A stretch of DNA of 64,000 nucleotides from Mermis nigrescens (lineage: Eukaryota; Nematoda; Enoplea; Mermithida; Mermithidae), in NCBI GenBank assembly GCA_036768485.1, contig JAVLUZ010000150.1, positions 868,001 through 932,000 of the forward strand, in the 5' to 3' direction. The notes below the pieces were generated by a model, which was not told the DNA's origin, did no database searches, and worked only from the letters and a program-made list of their open reading frames with translations. Positions 11,184 through 21,870 of the stretch are shown piece by piece. The translations under genes were made by a program, and so were the position numbers. The number at the start of each line of letters is the position of its first letter. The stretch's first letter is position 1.

Positions 11184-14100
11184 CTTAATACGACCAAAAA
11201 ATTCAAAATTATAATTTGTGAGACATTCATCAGTTACATTTTGCAATCAATTCAAATATGCAGGGAATAAATTTCAGATTTATTATTAAGATATTCACGC
11301 ATAAGAATCGAGAGCTTTAGAAAACAGACACATGAAAAGTCGAAGACATTATAATAGACACTTTATTTCTAATAAACTAATCTTTACAATATTGGCAATA
11401 TATTATTTAATGTGAAAGGGAAGAAGAGATTCAAAGAAAATGAAGTTCTTTGAGTGATCGGCCAACCAACTGACATCATCAAAAGGCACTTTACACTTTC
11501 ATCATCAAGTTTTTATCTGATCAATAATCAAAATGAATCCCCCAGCCATTAAGTTAAAATACATGACTACAAACAATCAGTTACAATTATGTTAGGATTT
11601 GACCCTAATGTTTTGGAGTTGTTGCTGAACCACGCAAAAAGCTACTGGCCCACAGAATAATTTTCGATTTAAAAAAACTAAAGAAAATATGATTTCTAAG
11701 CGTTCTTAACTACTTCATGTCTATAAAAACTTCATTAATTCCTTAAAATTTCCTCAATTCTAAGCTCTAAAAGGAAAGAGCATCGTCAGAAACCTTGATC
11801 AATGGCTTTTTTGACGTATGTATCGTTTTGAAGCCCAAAAAAGGCGCTAGACATTATTTTCGTTCTGTCAACCCCAAAATCACCTTGTTGTTAATGTATT
11901 AAAATTTTATCCTCAGTGACTATCTATTATTAATGAATAAAAATCGTATGTATATATTTCTTGAATCGACACAACAACTGATTAGAGCAAAGAATAATGC
12001 ATTGTTTTTTGTGCAAAAAATATGTACTAGGGCCATATTTAAGGAAGTGCGCCGAATGTGAAGTATATTCTATTATTTTGGCACAGCGCGACCAAAAACT
12101 GACACTTTTTTAGCTTTTTAAGTGAAATTTTTTTCAAAAAACTTAGAATTTTATTATCTTAATGGATAGAATATGTCGAAAAATGCCGTTTTTGTGAGCT
12201 ATCCCAACGAAATTTCCGAGATGTAGATCAACTTATGTTGGGTCCGCCCTCTGGCCAAATCCTGGATACGGGCACGTACTCAGTATAAGGATAATCACAG
12301 CAAAGTAATCCAGTTGCAGAAATTTCAGACATTAGATTCTATTCATGTATATTGGTACCATTATCAATATCAATTGGTATCCCAATCTAGGACACTTACT
12401 GAATCAACGCCCATCTCAATCAGAGATAGCCTCAAAGCATCCGTTTGAAATTTAAGCCTAATCATGTTGCAAAGTTCAATACTGGCTACCTTTTTGGTAA
12501 TCGACGAACTTTTGACGGCTCTCGCTTCTAAAATATACAGGGATATCGTCTAAATAAAAGAGGGGAATCGATGAAACACCGTCAACGTACAGAGAGTGAA
12601 TGATAGAAAATAAAATAATGCTGGCTTGCTTCAGCCTATTCAACTTGATACATATCCCATCTAGAGAATAGGCTTAATATGAAATGAACAGGTACTGCCC
12701 AAGTATGTTTACGTACATATGCTGGCTCTGCATTAGAGGCAGCAATCCGCCTCGCCTTCAGGACGAATTTTTATTTTTCATAAAGGCCCTCAAAGAAAAA
12801 AAATTTTTGAAAGTGCATTTAAACTCTGACAAAACTTATTTTTTACATTTTTTGAGCTAGTAAATTCTGAATTTTCCGACAATTTTGATTTTTCTTCAAA
12901 AAGCTCATCTTATAAGAAGCAGAATTTTAACTAGACGTATAAGAATCAGTGTTTTTTAGTACAAGGTCCGTTTGTACATGTACAAAGATGGTCCCTAAGT
13001 CTTTGTACATTTTGTACACACAAATTTTTTGGGTACTATAATATAGTACAGTAGCAATTTTAGTGTGGCTAAAACAGAGTTGTTCGACCTTTGAAAGTGT
13101 ATTTTAGCTAATTTCTGGGTTTCCGAGGGCAAAAATCACTAATTGTCTCAAAACGACGCGAAGCGCCGAAAAATTTGACATTTTTCCTTTCAAAATGCAA
13201 TTTCTGGCATTGTAAAGATATATAGAGCACACAATTACTCATTTCGGCGCGACGCGCCAAAAATTTTTGCGAATTTTAAACCTTTTTGCAGTTTTTGTCT
13301 TCCCGAAGATCTTTGTACATGTACAAAGACGGTCCCAAAGTCTTTGTACATCGGGAAACATCTTTGCCGAATACAAAAACACTGATAGAATTGAAATTTT
13401 TCAGCAGCGACGACTAGCGAATTTTCTCGATTCCTTGTCATCGTATAAGCGAACTTTCTAAATTAAAGCAGTCGGGCTTATACAATGAAAGTTTACAAAG
13501 AGAAAGCAGTTGGCTATGTACTTAATAGATCTGGTTTATTAACTATTTAAACTACGCTGCTTCAATAATGGCTGTTGTGATTTTCCCTTTCCACTTTTAA
13601 GGTACGTTAAGAAACCCTCAGAAATGACAAGACTAAGAAATTTTTATAATTTTTCATTTACACTAAATACACTTCGCTTAATAAGCGCTTAGAAATGCCA
13701 CTAATCTGCCCAGCTCCTAAAGGTCCACGAGATACGCATCTAACTCTAAATACTTGCGTCTTATTCGAATAAAATTCTGGATACGGACGGACCAGAATAT
13801 AACATGGCGTACGCAGGGAAGGGTGGTCGTGGCATGGAAAATAATGGAAATGGGCATCTTTTCATCTGAGAAATCTCAAGATTTTCGACGCTTCGCGCCG
13901 CAGATCATTGTTACAAATTATTTGCTAATGATCAATGCCATAGAATTTTACATGAGGTATAAATATTGCGCTATTAAGTATTGAATTAAAATCAGCTTCA
14001 AATATGCAACTATAAAAAATACAGAATGCGATCTATGTATAGTACTTTGGTCCTAAGATAACAAAGAAGGCGAATATAAAACAACAAACCGGAAACTTTC

Positions 14101-17100
14101 TAATTTTATTTGCATCACTTATCTTTTCAGCCCCTCCTCTTCATCAGAGGCGAATTTAAGGAGGGGGGCGTAGCCGCCCCCACCATTGGCCAAAAATAGT
14201 TGGCGAGATAAGGAATGGATATGTGATCTGCAATGATTTTGGCCGTCATTGATCACAATTTCTCAAATTTTTCCAGCGCTTCGCGACTTTCTTGGCGACC
14301 CAGAAGCCATTTTGGCCCATACTATATTTTGAAAGAATCTCAAGTGCAGAAACACCTATTTTGGCATATATTTGTTCTATTTTCAAGCATGCGTTCCGCG
14401 TCAAATGCTGCAAATACAAAAATTGAGTAGTAGATCAGAGCTTCTGAACGTGTTTTCGCCTAGTTTTCTAAAATTTTCCGACGCTTCGCACCGGATTTTC
14501 GCTAATATCAAATAAATCTAACGATTTTTTGGCACAAAATTGTGAAAAGTTCAAAGTTTTTCGAAAAAATGTTGCATCAAAAATGATTTTAAATGAAAGA
14601 CAACGTAAAACGCCGAAAAATGCTATTTCGCAAGTGAAGGGCAAATTTTCGGACCTATTTTTGACTGTTTTAGGAAAAGCTGAGGTACCGCTCCCCACTG
14701 AGAAAATCGTAGATCCGCCACTGCTCTTCATTATAATATTTCATTACTTTTCCTGCGGATGCTTTTATTTTCGATCATTTGTTACCTAACATACTATGTA
14801 AGTAACTATCAAGCGCCGAAAATATCTTGCATCTTAATAATGATAACATATAATGATTATGTATCGACTTTTCGCATATACAAAAAGGACCTTTGCTCAT
14901 GTTGTATATTTAGAGTGTATAGAACAAATACGTGTTCTTGGGGGTTCGGACCTCACGTGGGCGTGTGGAAGGAGGGTTGGGGGTATGCACCACACAGGGG
15001 CGTGGGTTTGTAACCCCATAAGTTGAAAACCCCAGATTGCTGTAGACCCCCAGAATCCTATTTTTAGTAACATTTTTGGCAATTTTACCCATCCTGACTT
15101 CCCGCCCTCAGGATTTTCTTTGCTGCCCACGGTATGCACACCCCAGAAGGCCGGATATTCTCCCCCAAAAAAACCATCCAGAATTTTTGCAACGTTCTTT
15201 ACGCATTTGATGTCAATGGATAGTGCTTGATGAGAAACGTTGCAAGTGGTGCTTTCCGCCATACCACCATCTTTAAGACCATTTTTTGACCTATGATAAA
15301 TCTTGCACCCCCTCCCTGAATTTTGGTGCTACCCATGTATGGTTCGGATCCGCAAAATGGCAACTGACCCCCCACTCAAAACGTGCTTCGACCCCCCAGA
15401 ATTGTCAATTTTTCGTAAAAAGTGTGCCTTTTTAAGCGTTTTCAGCTCATGTTTTACTCAAAAGTCAAATTATGAGAAATATTTTGTTCAATTACTCGAT
15501 TGATTTTTCAAACTTTTGTTGTTATGTTCCAGAAAGAACGAGAATTGTCCTAAACGTCAAAAAACGGTGTTATAGACGTGTACTCATCGTTTTTAGCCTC
15601 AGAAAGGCCCTTTTTAAAATTTTTTAAACCTGACCTCTTAGAAGTCCCATGCTATACAGTTTTGATAGCACACATATAAAAAGGGAGGCCGGAAGTAGAC
15701 GTTTTCATTGCGCCCAACTCGCGGCTTCAGTTTTTAATCCCTCCCGCGGATATTCGACCAAAAAACCTTCGAATACTATTTGGGTGTCGGCCATTTTCGA
15801 CCAAAGCTAGTTTTGTTTATCCCTGCAAATAGTCTGCTTTTTTGCAGCAAACTTTTGAATTGTTACACGCATGTAAGGCCTAAAGCCACGCAATTATGCA
15901 AAATGATAAGTACCGATTATAGCGTAATTAGGCAAACGTAATATTTCAGGAGTTGCACTGAATAACAATAAATCGGTAGAATGAAAGAAGCACAAATCGT
16001 CGATATTATGATCTAATTCCTTGGCAGCTTGATGAAACGTCGACGCGAATGTATCAGTCTGCAATGTATTTATACTAATCAGACTATATTTGCGCGAAAA
16101 TGAACAAACCAAGCAATCTATAACCAGGGTCGGATTTAAGGGGCAGGGGAAGGGCGGCCGCTCCCATCGGCATTGGCCAAAGATATTTGGCGAGGTAAAG
16201 AATGGATATGCAATTTGCAATGATTTCTGGCCGTCAGTGACCATAATTTCTCGAATTTTTTCGGCGCAACGCGCCGGATGATACTAATTAATGACATTTA
16301 TTTACTTTCTTGGCAACCAGGAAGCCATTTTCTGTTCATGTAGGTTTTAAAACAATTTTAAGAGCAGAAACAGCTATTTTTGCATAGTTTTCTTCTATTT
16401 TCAATTAAAAATTCCGATGTTTCGCATCAAATGCTATAAAAACAGGAAATCAAGCAGTAAATCAGGCTTCTAGACGTCTATCCGCCTTAATTTTCAGATT
16501 TTCTGGCGCTTGGCGCCAGATTTTTCCAAAGCCAAAGAATTTTAATGATTTTTTCTCTACACAAAATTGTCGAAAGTTTCAAAATTGTAAGAAAAATATT
16601 GCGTCAAGTGATTTTATCTGAAAGTATACAATGTAAAACTCCGGAAAAACGCTTTAGGGGCAAATTTTTGAACCTATTTTTGACCATTTTCGGAAGAGTT
16701 GGGATACCGCCCACCCTTAAAAAATTCCTAGATCTGCCGCTGTCTATAATCGAAAAAATGAATGTCTCAGGCCAAAAGCTAATGCAGAAATCAAAAGCTA
16801 AAAGTTTAACCCATAACATCCTGTTACTTTAACCTGACTTAAAATTCGAAGACGCTTGTAGATTCAGACTAAAAATGCCAAAGTGTGCACCTGAACTGAA
16901 ATGAACTGAACTAACTGAAATTAATGCAATGCTTCCATGCGATGAGACCCCGCTTTTTAGCATTTTGAGCCCGTTTGACCGCATTTCCACTTTTAAGGAT
17001 GGAAATATGTAAATTCATCATGACATTCTATTAAATTTTAGGGAAGTCAAGGACACACAGCCTTTGAGAAGAAAAATCATTAATCCGATCTCCATATATG

Positions 17101-19702
17101 CACATAGAGATGTTAAAAAGGTTTTACCCCTGGAAGAGTCAGCCAGACAAGTACTGTCCGGCGATTTTGAGCTGACGGAACGTTTTTTCCCATCATTTTT
17201 GAGGATAAAATCAGTAGTAGCGTCAAAGATTTTTCCAGTGCTGGTTTTATGCTTTTATGCCTTTTTTACTCGAAAAAAGAGCCCAAAATTGATCAATTTC
17301 TAAATTTTTCAATGTAAAAAGCGATATCATGCAGTTAAAATGGACTAAAAATGCTTTTAAAATACGGTTTACCATGAAAAAACGTTTATACATAGGCTAT
17401 TTAAGCGTGATAGATTTTAGAAAGAGTCAAGGAGATACACAAAAAAAGTTTCGAAGAATTTCGTTTCAAGTGCGATAGAAAACTATATTTACAATATTGC
17501 TTGAAGAAGAAATGTAAAAAGTTCTAATTAATAGCAAAGTAATTTCTTTCTGTATGATTTTAATGATAAAAACTACCTACTCAAAACTTACACTTTATGA
17601 GCATAGAAAGAATGAGTTTTTTCTTTTACAGAAAATCATTTGTTGCATCGCTTTATTTAATCAAAAATTAACATTTACTGCTTAAAAAACTAAACCATTT
17701 AAAAAATGAATCTCTATGATTTCTTGACGTACTGAAAAAGTCGAAAAACGAATTCTATTTAGGTCCCCTGAAGGGTTTATAAGATATGGATACACGTATC
17801 TACAAAGGTTCGTTATCCATGCAAATTTCGGGTAATGGCATATAAGTGCAAATGTAAATAAAAAAGTACTCGTCTCATTGTGTATCTTAATCTCTTGTCG
17901 CACATAAAAATGCGTATAGTGCAACATTCATCTTTTTCCTTAACATCCTCTAAATCAGTATCGCTCATTGTGTCTTCGGGATCGTTGTCCGAAGCAATAA
18001 ATGAACAGCTTTCGACGACCGGTTCAGAACGCTCAGGTTCATCAGGCTCTGGTCTTAAAAAATACAACTAGTTAAAGTGTTTTTTTGTAATCGGCAAAGA
18101 TTTTTCCCGAATGTACAAATACTTTTGGGGACCGTCTTTGTACATGTACAAAGATTTTTGAGAAGACAAAAACTGCAAAAAATGTTTAAAATTCGCGAAA
18201 ATATCGGCGCTTCACGCCGAAATGAGTAATTGTGTGTTATATATGTATATCTTTATAATGTCAGAAATTGCATTTTGGAAAGGAAAAATATGAAATTTTT
18301 CTGCGCTTCGCGCCGTTTTGAGACGATTATTAGGATTTTTACCCTCAGAAACACAGATATTAGCTAAAATACACCACCAACGGTCGAACAACTCTGTTTT
18401 TGCCACACTAAAATTGCTACTGTACCATATTATAGTACCCAAAAATGTGTGTGCACAAAATGTACAAAGACTTTTAGGGACCATCTTCGTACATGTACAG
18501 ACAGACCTTGTGCAAAAAAACACAAAGTAGACAGAACCGTATTTCGGGGAAGGGCGGCCGCCCCTCCTTGGCCGAAAAAAAAGGATTTTGAAAGTTAAGA
18601 TAATGCACGAAAAGATGGGGAAATTGCATGTATTTGACGTAAAAATCTTCAAATTTTCGGCGCTTAGTGCCAGATGGGAAGTAATTTTGGCTTAAGCGCG
18701 ACCAGAAAAAAACACATTTTATAGCCTTTAAAGTGAGAAATTTTGTCGTTGAAAAGTTAGAATTTTATGATCTAAATGAGTGGAGCATGTCGAAAAACGT
18801 CAAAAATGAGGTTTTTAATAGCTATCCCGACGAATTTACCAAGATGTAGACCAATTTATGTTGGGTCCGTTCTCCATTGGTCGAATCCTGGATGTGTGTG
18901 GGCCAGTCCACGCATTATTTAAAATTTATAATGAAGAAAGCAAATTTTTGATCAGGTTTTTTCTTAATTTCAAAATGAGAAAGGATTTTATCATCCTAAA
19001 TGTAGATCAGAATAAGGAAGCTGTTTCTTCATAATTCTTTCGGTCCACGTAGCTTTATTATGAGAGAAAAATTGAATTAAGGTTCAAAAAATCTTTTCCT
19101 CTGTATGATTTCGTTCTTGTGGTTTTAAATGGTTTAACCTGAGGTGGAGTATAAACGACAACAAATGAATCGTTAATAGAGAAACATCGAAAAACTAATG
19201 TTATGGAGAATATATGAATAAGACAGCGTCGAAAAATCCATTATTCAGCAATACACGACATATAGTATTATTTTAATCCGTCGTATGAAATTTGAAATAA
19301 TGACTTTATGCGGTTCCATCCAGGCGAGGGGGTTCGGACCCCCCAAAATTAGAAAAATCGGAAAAATAAAACTTTTTAAAGGTTATTTTGTGCTATTTTT
19401 GACCTTTTTGGACTTAGTCCCCCCAGGAATTGGTGTTGGTCCCCCCAAAATAGGACGGCCAGCTACGTGCCTGGTTCAATCGATTGTGTATGTATTTCAA
19501 AAAGTAGTATTTATTTTATAAAAACTCACAACTTCGCAGGAATTGATTTGTCAAACGGTTGTCGATCAACTACGTTTTTTTCTATCGATATTCTTCCTCC
19601 GAACATCCGTTTTTTCCAGTAAGAGAATGCTTGATCTTCTATAACTGATGCATTTTTAATGCGATCGCGAATATCGCGTCCAGGTCTTTGTAATTTAGCC
19701 AT
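11016..19702 (-). CDS. SUMO-like (Rad60-SLD type) domain protein, three exons
   Basis: Exons complement(19702..19530), complement(18053..17870) and complement(11183..11016) give 174 residues. Junctions are phase 2 (AAGTT|GTGAGT to TTTTTTAAG|ACCAGAG) and phase 0 (AGACGA|GTACTT to GTATTAAG|GACGAT), and both keep frame. Residues 1-58 are basic (MAKLQRPGRDIRDRIKNAS), 59-100 acidic (PEPDEPERSEP, SDNDPEDTMSDTDLEDVKEK). Residues about 101-174 make a ubiquitin/SUMO-like beta-grasp: CTIRIFMCDKRLRYTMRR, DDKFAMIKEKY, KLIFKFDGETIDDESTPSQL and NMENDDCIDVFVV. The FDG...TP..L.ME..D.I.V signature is that of SUMO and of the Rad60/NIP45 SUMO-like domain. The stop follows VFVV directly, so there is no diglycine and it cannot be conjugated; a role as a SUMO-pathway adaptor is inference. 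The protein is much shorter than Rad60/NIP45 and has one SLD. An AG acceptor lies immediately before the ATG, so a 5' leader exon or further coding exon may exist upstream. Confidence 0.83.
12029..12276 (-). mobile_element. F8 MITE
   Basis: Ends GGCCATATTTAAGGA and TCCTGGATACGGGC are inverted. The interior (GAATTTTATTATCTTAATGG, AACTTATGTTGGGTCCG) recurs at 18660-18905. Approximate flanks GTACTAG / GTACTCAG. Confidence 0.6.
12947..13384 (-). mobile_element. F4 MITE
   Basis: Starts CAGTGTTTTTTAGTACAAGG and ends GAATACAAAAACACTG. It has the F4 repeated TTTGTACATGTACAAAGA palindromes and GCGAAGCGCC/GGCGCGACGCGCC hairpins. Flanks ATAAGAAT / ATAGAATT. Confidence 0.75.
14145..14723 (+). mobile_element. 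F3 MITE, exact 8-bp TSD
   Basis: Runs CAGAGGCGAATTTAAGG to GTAGATCCGCCACTG between CTCTTCAT copies (14137-14144, 14724-14731). It carries GCGCTTCGCG-type palindromes near 14277 and 14480. Confidence 0.88.
14952..15341 (-). mobile_element. F1 MITE interrupted by an F2 element
   Basis: The outer ends CTCACGTGGGCG and CCCATGTATG are flanked by GTTCGGAC / GTTCGGAT (7 of 8). The F1 interior resumes after the nested F2 at 14991-15131. Confidence 0.82.
14991..15131 (-). mobile_element. F2 MITE nested in F1, exact TSD
   Basis: F2 interior (GGTTTGTAACCCC, GTAACATTTTTGGC) between GTATGCAC copies (14983-14990, 15132-15139), which lie within the F1 sequence. Confidence 0.82.
16125..16742 (+). mobile_element. 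F3 MITE
   Basis: Runs CAGGGTCGGATTTAAGG to CTAGATCTGCCGCTG, flanked by TCTATAAC / TCTATAAT (7 of 8). Contains GGCGCAACGCGCC and GGCGCTTGGCGCC hairpins. Confidence 0.85.
17870..18053 (-). CDS. SUMO-like protein exon 2
   Basis: Encodes the acidic linker and the first beta strands of the SUMO-like fold (TIRIFMCDKRLRYTMRR). The donor GTACTT is weak. The acceptor lies 20 bp from the edge of the F4 transposon at 18075. Confidence 0.78.
18075..18525 (+). mobile_element. F4 MITE beside a splice acceptor
   Basis: Contains TAATCGGCAAAGATTTTTCCC, TTTGTACATGTACAAAGA and GCGCTTCGCGCC, and ends TTGTGCAAAAAAACAC. Its left edge is 20 bp from the last base of intron 1 of the SUMO-like gene. Flanks ACTAGTTA / AGTAGACA are diverged. 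Confidence 0.7.
18526..18905 (+). mobile_element. F8-related element
   Basis: Begins near CAGAACCGTATTTCGGGGA, has an F3-like GGGCGGCCGCCCC palindrome, then shares the F8 interior (TTATGTTGGGTCCG, CGAATCCTGGAT) with 12029-12276. It lies end to end with the F4 copy. Confidence 0.5.
19321..19473 (+). mobile_element. F5 MITE, 153 bp
   Basis: Runs CAGGCGAGGGGGTTCGG to AGCTACGTGCCTG, flanked by GTTCCATC / GTTCAATC (7 of 8), in intron 1 of the SUMO-like gene. A second, reversed copy is at 53404. Confidence 0.82.
19530..19702 (-). CDS. SUMO-like protein exon 1
   Basis: Encodes MAKLQRPGRDIRDRI... to PFDKSIPAK plus two bases. It ends at a consensus GTGAGT donor and is preceded directly by TTATTATTACAG. 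It could be an internal exon if the ATG is not the real start. Confidence 0.72.
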
Positions 19703-20000
19703 CTGTAATAATAATTTCTAGTTTCTCTCCGTCTGTGGAAAAAGGTTCTTTTTGTATAATGGAGTGCTCCTCAAATTTTGGGCCAAAGAGGTATTCCAGG
19801 TCCCCTCTGATGCCGAATTTTCATCAAAGTGGCCCGATCGGGCCCCTGAAACTCAAAAACAATATGTTATTCCAAAAATCTTTTAACGCTGACACCAAAT
19901 TTTTGACCGAAAATGACCAAAAAACAACTAAAAACGACCAGAAAATTCAAACTTTTTCCAAAAATTGAGAGGCCAAAAATTTTCTTTTCACACACGCTTA

Positions 20001-20635
20001 AGCCTCATCTATACTTCACGCGAACCGCGTCGCAAAGAGGTTTTGCGGCCACAGTATGCCTAAAATTCAGCCTACCCTGCGAGAATATTCTGCGGCGAAA
20101 TTCGCTCGTCGCGCCGCGTCATGCATTTATACTTCACGCGGCGTCGCCGCGTGGACAAAAAAGAGGCTCCAAGTTGGCGCTCAGCGTGGTTCCACCGCCG
20201 CTTCGCGCAATGTGTTTATACTTCTGCGAATTGCCGCTTTTCTCGGTTGCCGTCATCTCATTCGCATTCGCTTCAGCAGTGGGTCGACTTTGACACCTCA
20301 TTTGCAGTCGCAATAGCAATCGGCTTTTTAAGTTCTGCGGCGCGGAAAACCGGCAGAAAGCTAAAAATGGCAAATTTAGGTCCATGCCGCGCAGCAGAAG
20401 TATAGATTGAAAAGCGGCAAAAAATTTTAACTTGGCAAATTTGATTGCGGCGCGGCGACCGCGTGAAGTATACATTGGCTGACCGCGCCACGCAATGCGC
20501 AGATCTGCTGCGCCGCGACGGGAAATATAGATTGGTTTGACGGGAAATATAGATTAGTTTGGCGCGAAATTTCTGCGGCGATCGCTGAGGCAATTTTTCG
20601 CCGCACCGCTCGCCGCGTGGAGTATAGATCAGGCT
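20001..20635. mobile_element. GC-rich MITE with repeated TATACTTCACGCGG motif, TTA-flanked
   Basis: The ends AGCCTCATCTATACTTCACG and CGTGGAGTATAGATCAGGCT are inverted, with TTA on each side (19998-20000, 20636-20638) as in PIF/Harbinger insertions. Motifs around TATACTTC...GCG, or its complement, recur at least six times inside. It is unusually GC-rich for the window. No transposase is encoded. Confidence 0.65.
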
Positions 20636-20686
20636 TTACTGCTAGCAAACTAATCACACACAAAAGATAGGCGTCAACCAAATATG

Positions 20687-21307
20687 TAACGGCTCAAAAT
20701 TTTGGTTGGGGGACATCCATTGATCTTGGGGTTTTAGGGGTGGGCAGAAAATTTTCAACCCCCGTAAAAATTTTTTCACCCCCCAGAATTAACGATTTTT
20801 TGAAAGTTCCAAAAAATTTTCTAAAAATTTGTAGAAAAGATGCTTTTTAAGCGTTTTTAGCTATCCAGTTGCTCAAAAGTGCCAAATTTTCAGCGCTTCG
20901 ATCCATTATACTCATGTTTTGACTATATTTTGCTCAATTTGTTTCGACTTTTTTTTGATTTTTTTAGAAAGTTTCTGTTTTTATGCTCTAGAAAGATAGC
21001 GCATCGTCAGAAACGCTGAAAAACGATGTTTTTGACGCGTACCTACCATTTTTGGACCTAAAGAAGCACTTTAAATTTCAACCCCCACAGAATTCCCATG
21101 CTGTGCATGTACGGAGGGGGTCCCCGATCATTTTTAGGGAAGGGGTGAATGACCTCCAATTTTCGGCCAAAAACAGCAAAAAACACCTAAAAAAGGCCGG
21201 AATATCCGATTGTTTCAAAAATCGAGGAAGAGTAAAAAATTATGTCTTTGGGGGGAATAGGGGGAGGGGGCGGCCAACTTTGGTTGGGGATCCCCATACC
21301 CCTGTTA
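20687..21307. mobile_element. F6-type element containing an F10 copy
   Basis: Outer ends TAACGGCTCAAAATTTTGG and CCCCTGTTACA. The central 20745-21110 matches the F10 group (CCCCCCAGAATTAACGATTT, GCATCGTCAGAAACGC, CATGCTGTGCATGTA), shared with about 15350-15655 and 38135-38505. Confidence 0.55.
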
Positions 21308-21359
21308 CACGAATGGTGTCAACTAAACATAGGGATGCCGTTTTAGAGAAGATGAGTTG

Positions 21360-21870
21360 AGAAGTTTCAAACGTTCTGTATAAGATGAATTGCTTGCTAA
21401 TAAAAACCAAAAACATTTAGTAAATTTATGTTGAACATTTTCAAGACGACTTATGTCATTAGCATAATGTGGATTCCAGACAGGAACGAAAATTTAAAAG
21501 ACGGGTCTAACGCTCTAACTATAGTATCTTTATTACCAGAATGAAACGTTTTGTGTATGAAAAAACAACGACAAACAGTTTTTTAATTATTTGATTTAAA
21601 TGGTTTTTGCATTTAAGGTAATGAGAACTATAAACTCCTAGAGCAGGAACAGAACTTTTACTTGAAATGATTACATTATTCAAACGATGCGGTATCTTTG
21701 GATTATTATTAGCGATGTGCAAAACTGCACACTAATCCGTAGCAATAGGAAGCTGCCAATTATTAGACCAAGTATAAATATTATCTAGGTCTTCTTGTAA
21801 CAAAAGACATTCAGAGAGACCAAGTACTTTGACATCATTAGCAAAGAGAGATTTTTCATTTGTTGACAAA
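21360..21870 (-). pseudogene. Decayed non-LTR reverse transcriptase fragment
   Basis: On the minus strand, pieces of RT palm and thumb can be read around SLFANDVKVLGLSE, YTWSNNWQLPIATD and VLHIANNNPKIPHRL, followed by a degraded C-terminal part. Stops and a changed catalytic motif (AND for ADD) show it is dead. Confidence 0.65.

Larger units (their letters stand above)
11184..17869 (-). other. Intron 2 of the SUMO-like gene, repeat-filled
   Basis: 6.7 kb, made largely of transposons: F8 (12029), F4 (12947), F3 (14145, 16125), F1 with nested F2 (14952), F10-like stretches (about 11600-11890 and 15350-15655) and an F7-like stretch (about 17150-17370, shared with 48230-48480). The intervening AT-rich sequence shows no gene. 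Confidence 0.6.

Noticed and set aside
17064..17303. Plus-strand frame within the SUMO-like intron
   Set aside because: The same DNA recurs at 48230-48480 as a repeat without the frame, so it is repeat-derived.
19913..20593. Several overlapping long frames on both strands in the GC-rich block
   Set aside because: They arise from the GC-rich repeated modules of the 20001-20635 element; no frame shows a domain.
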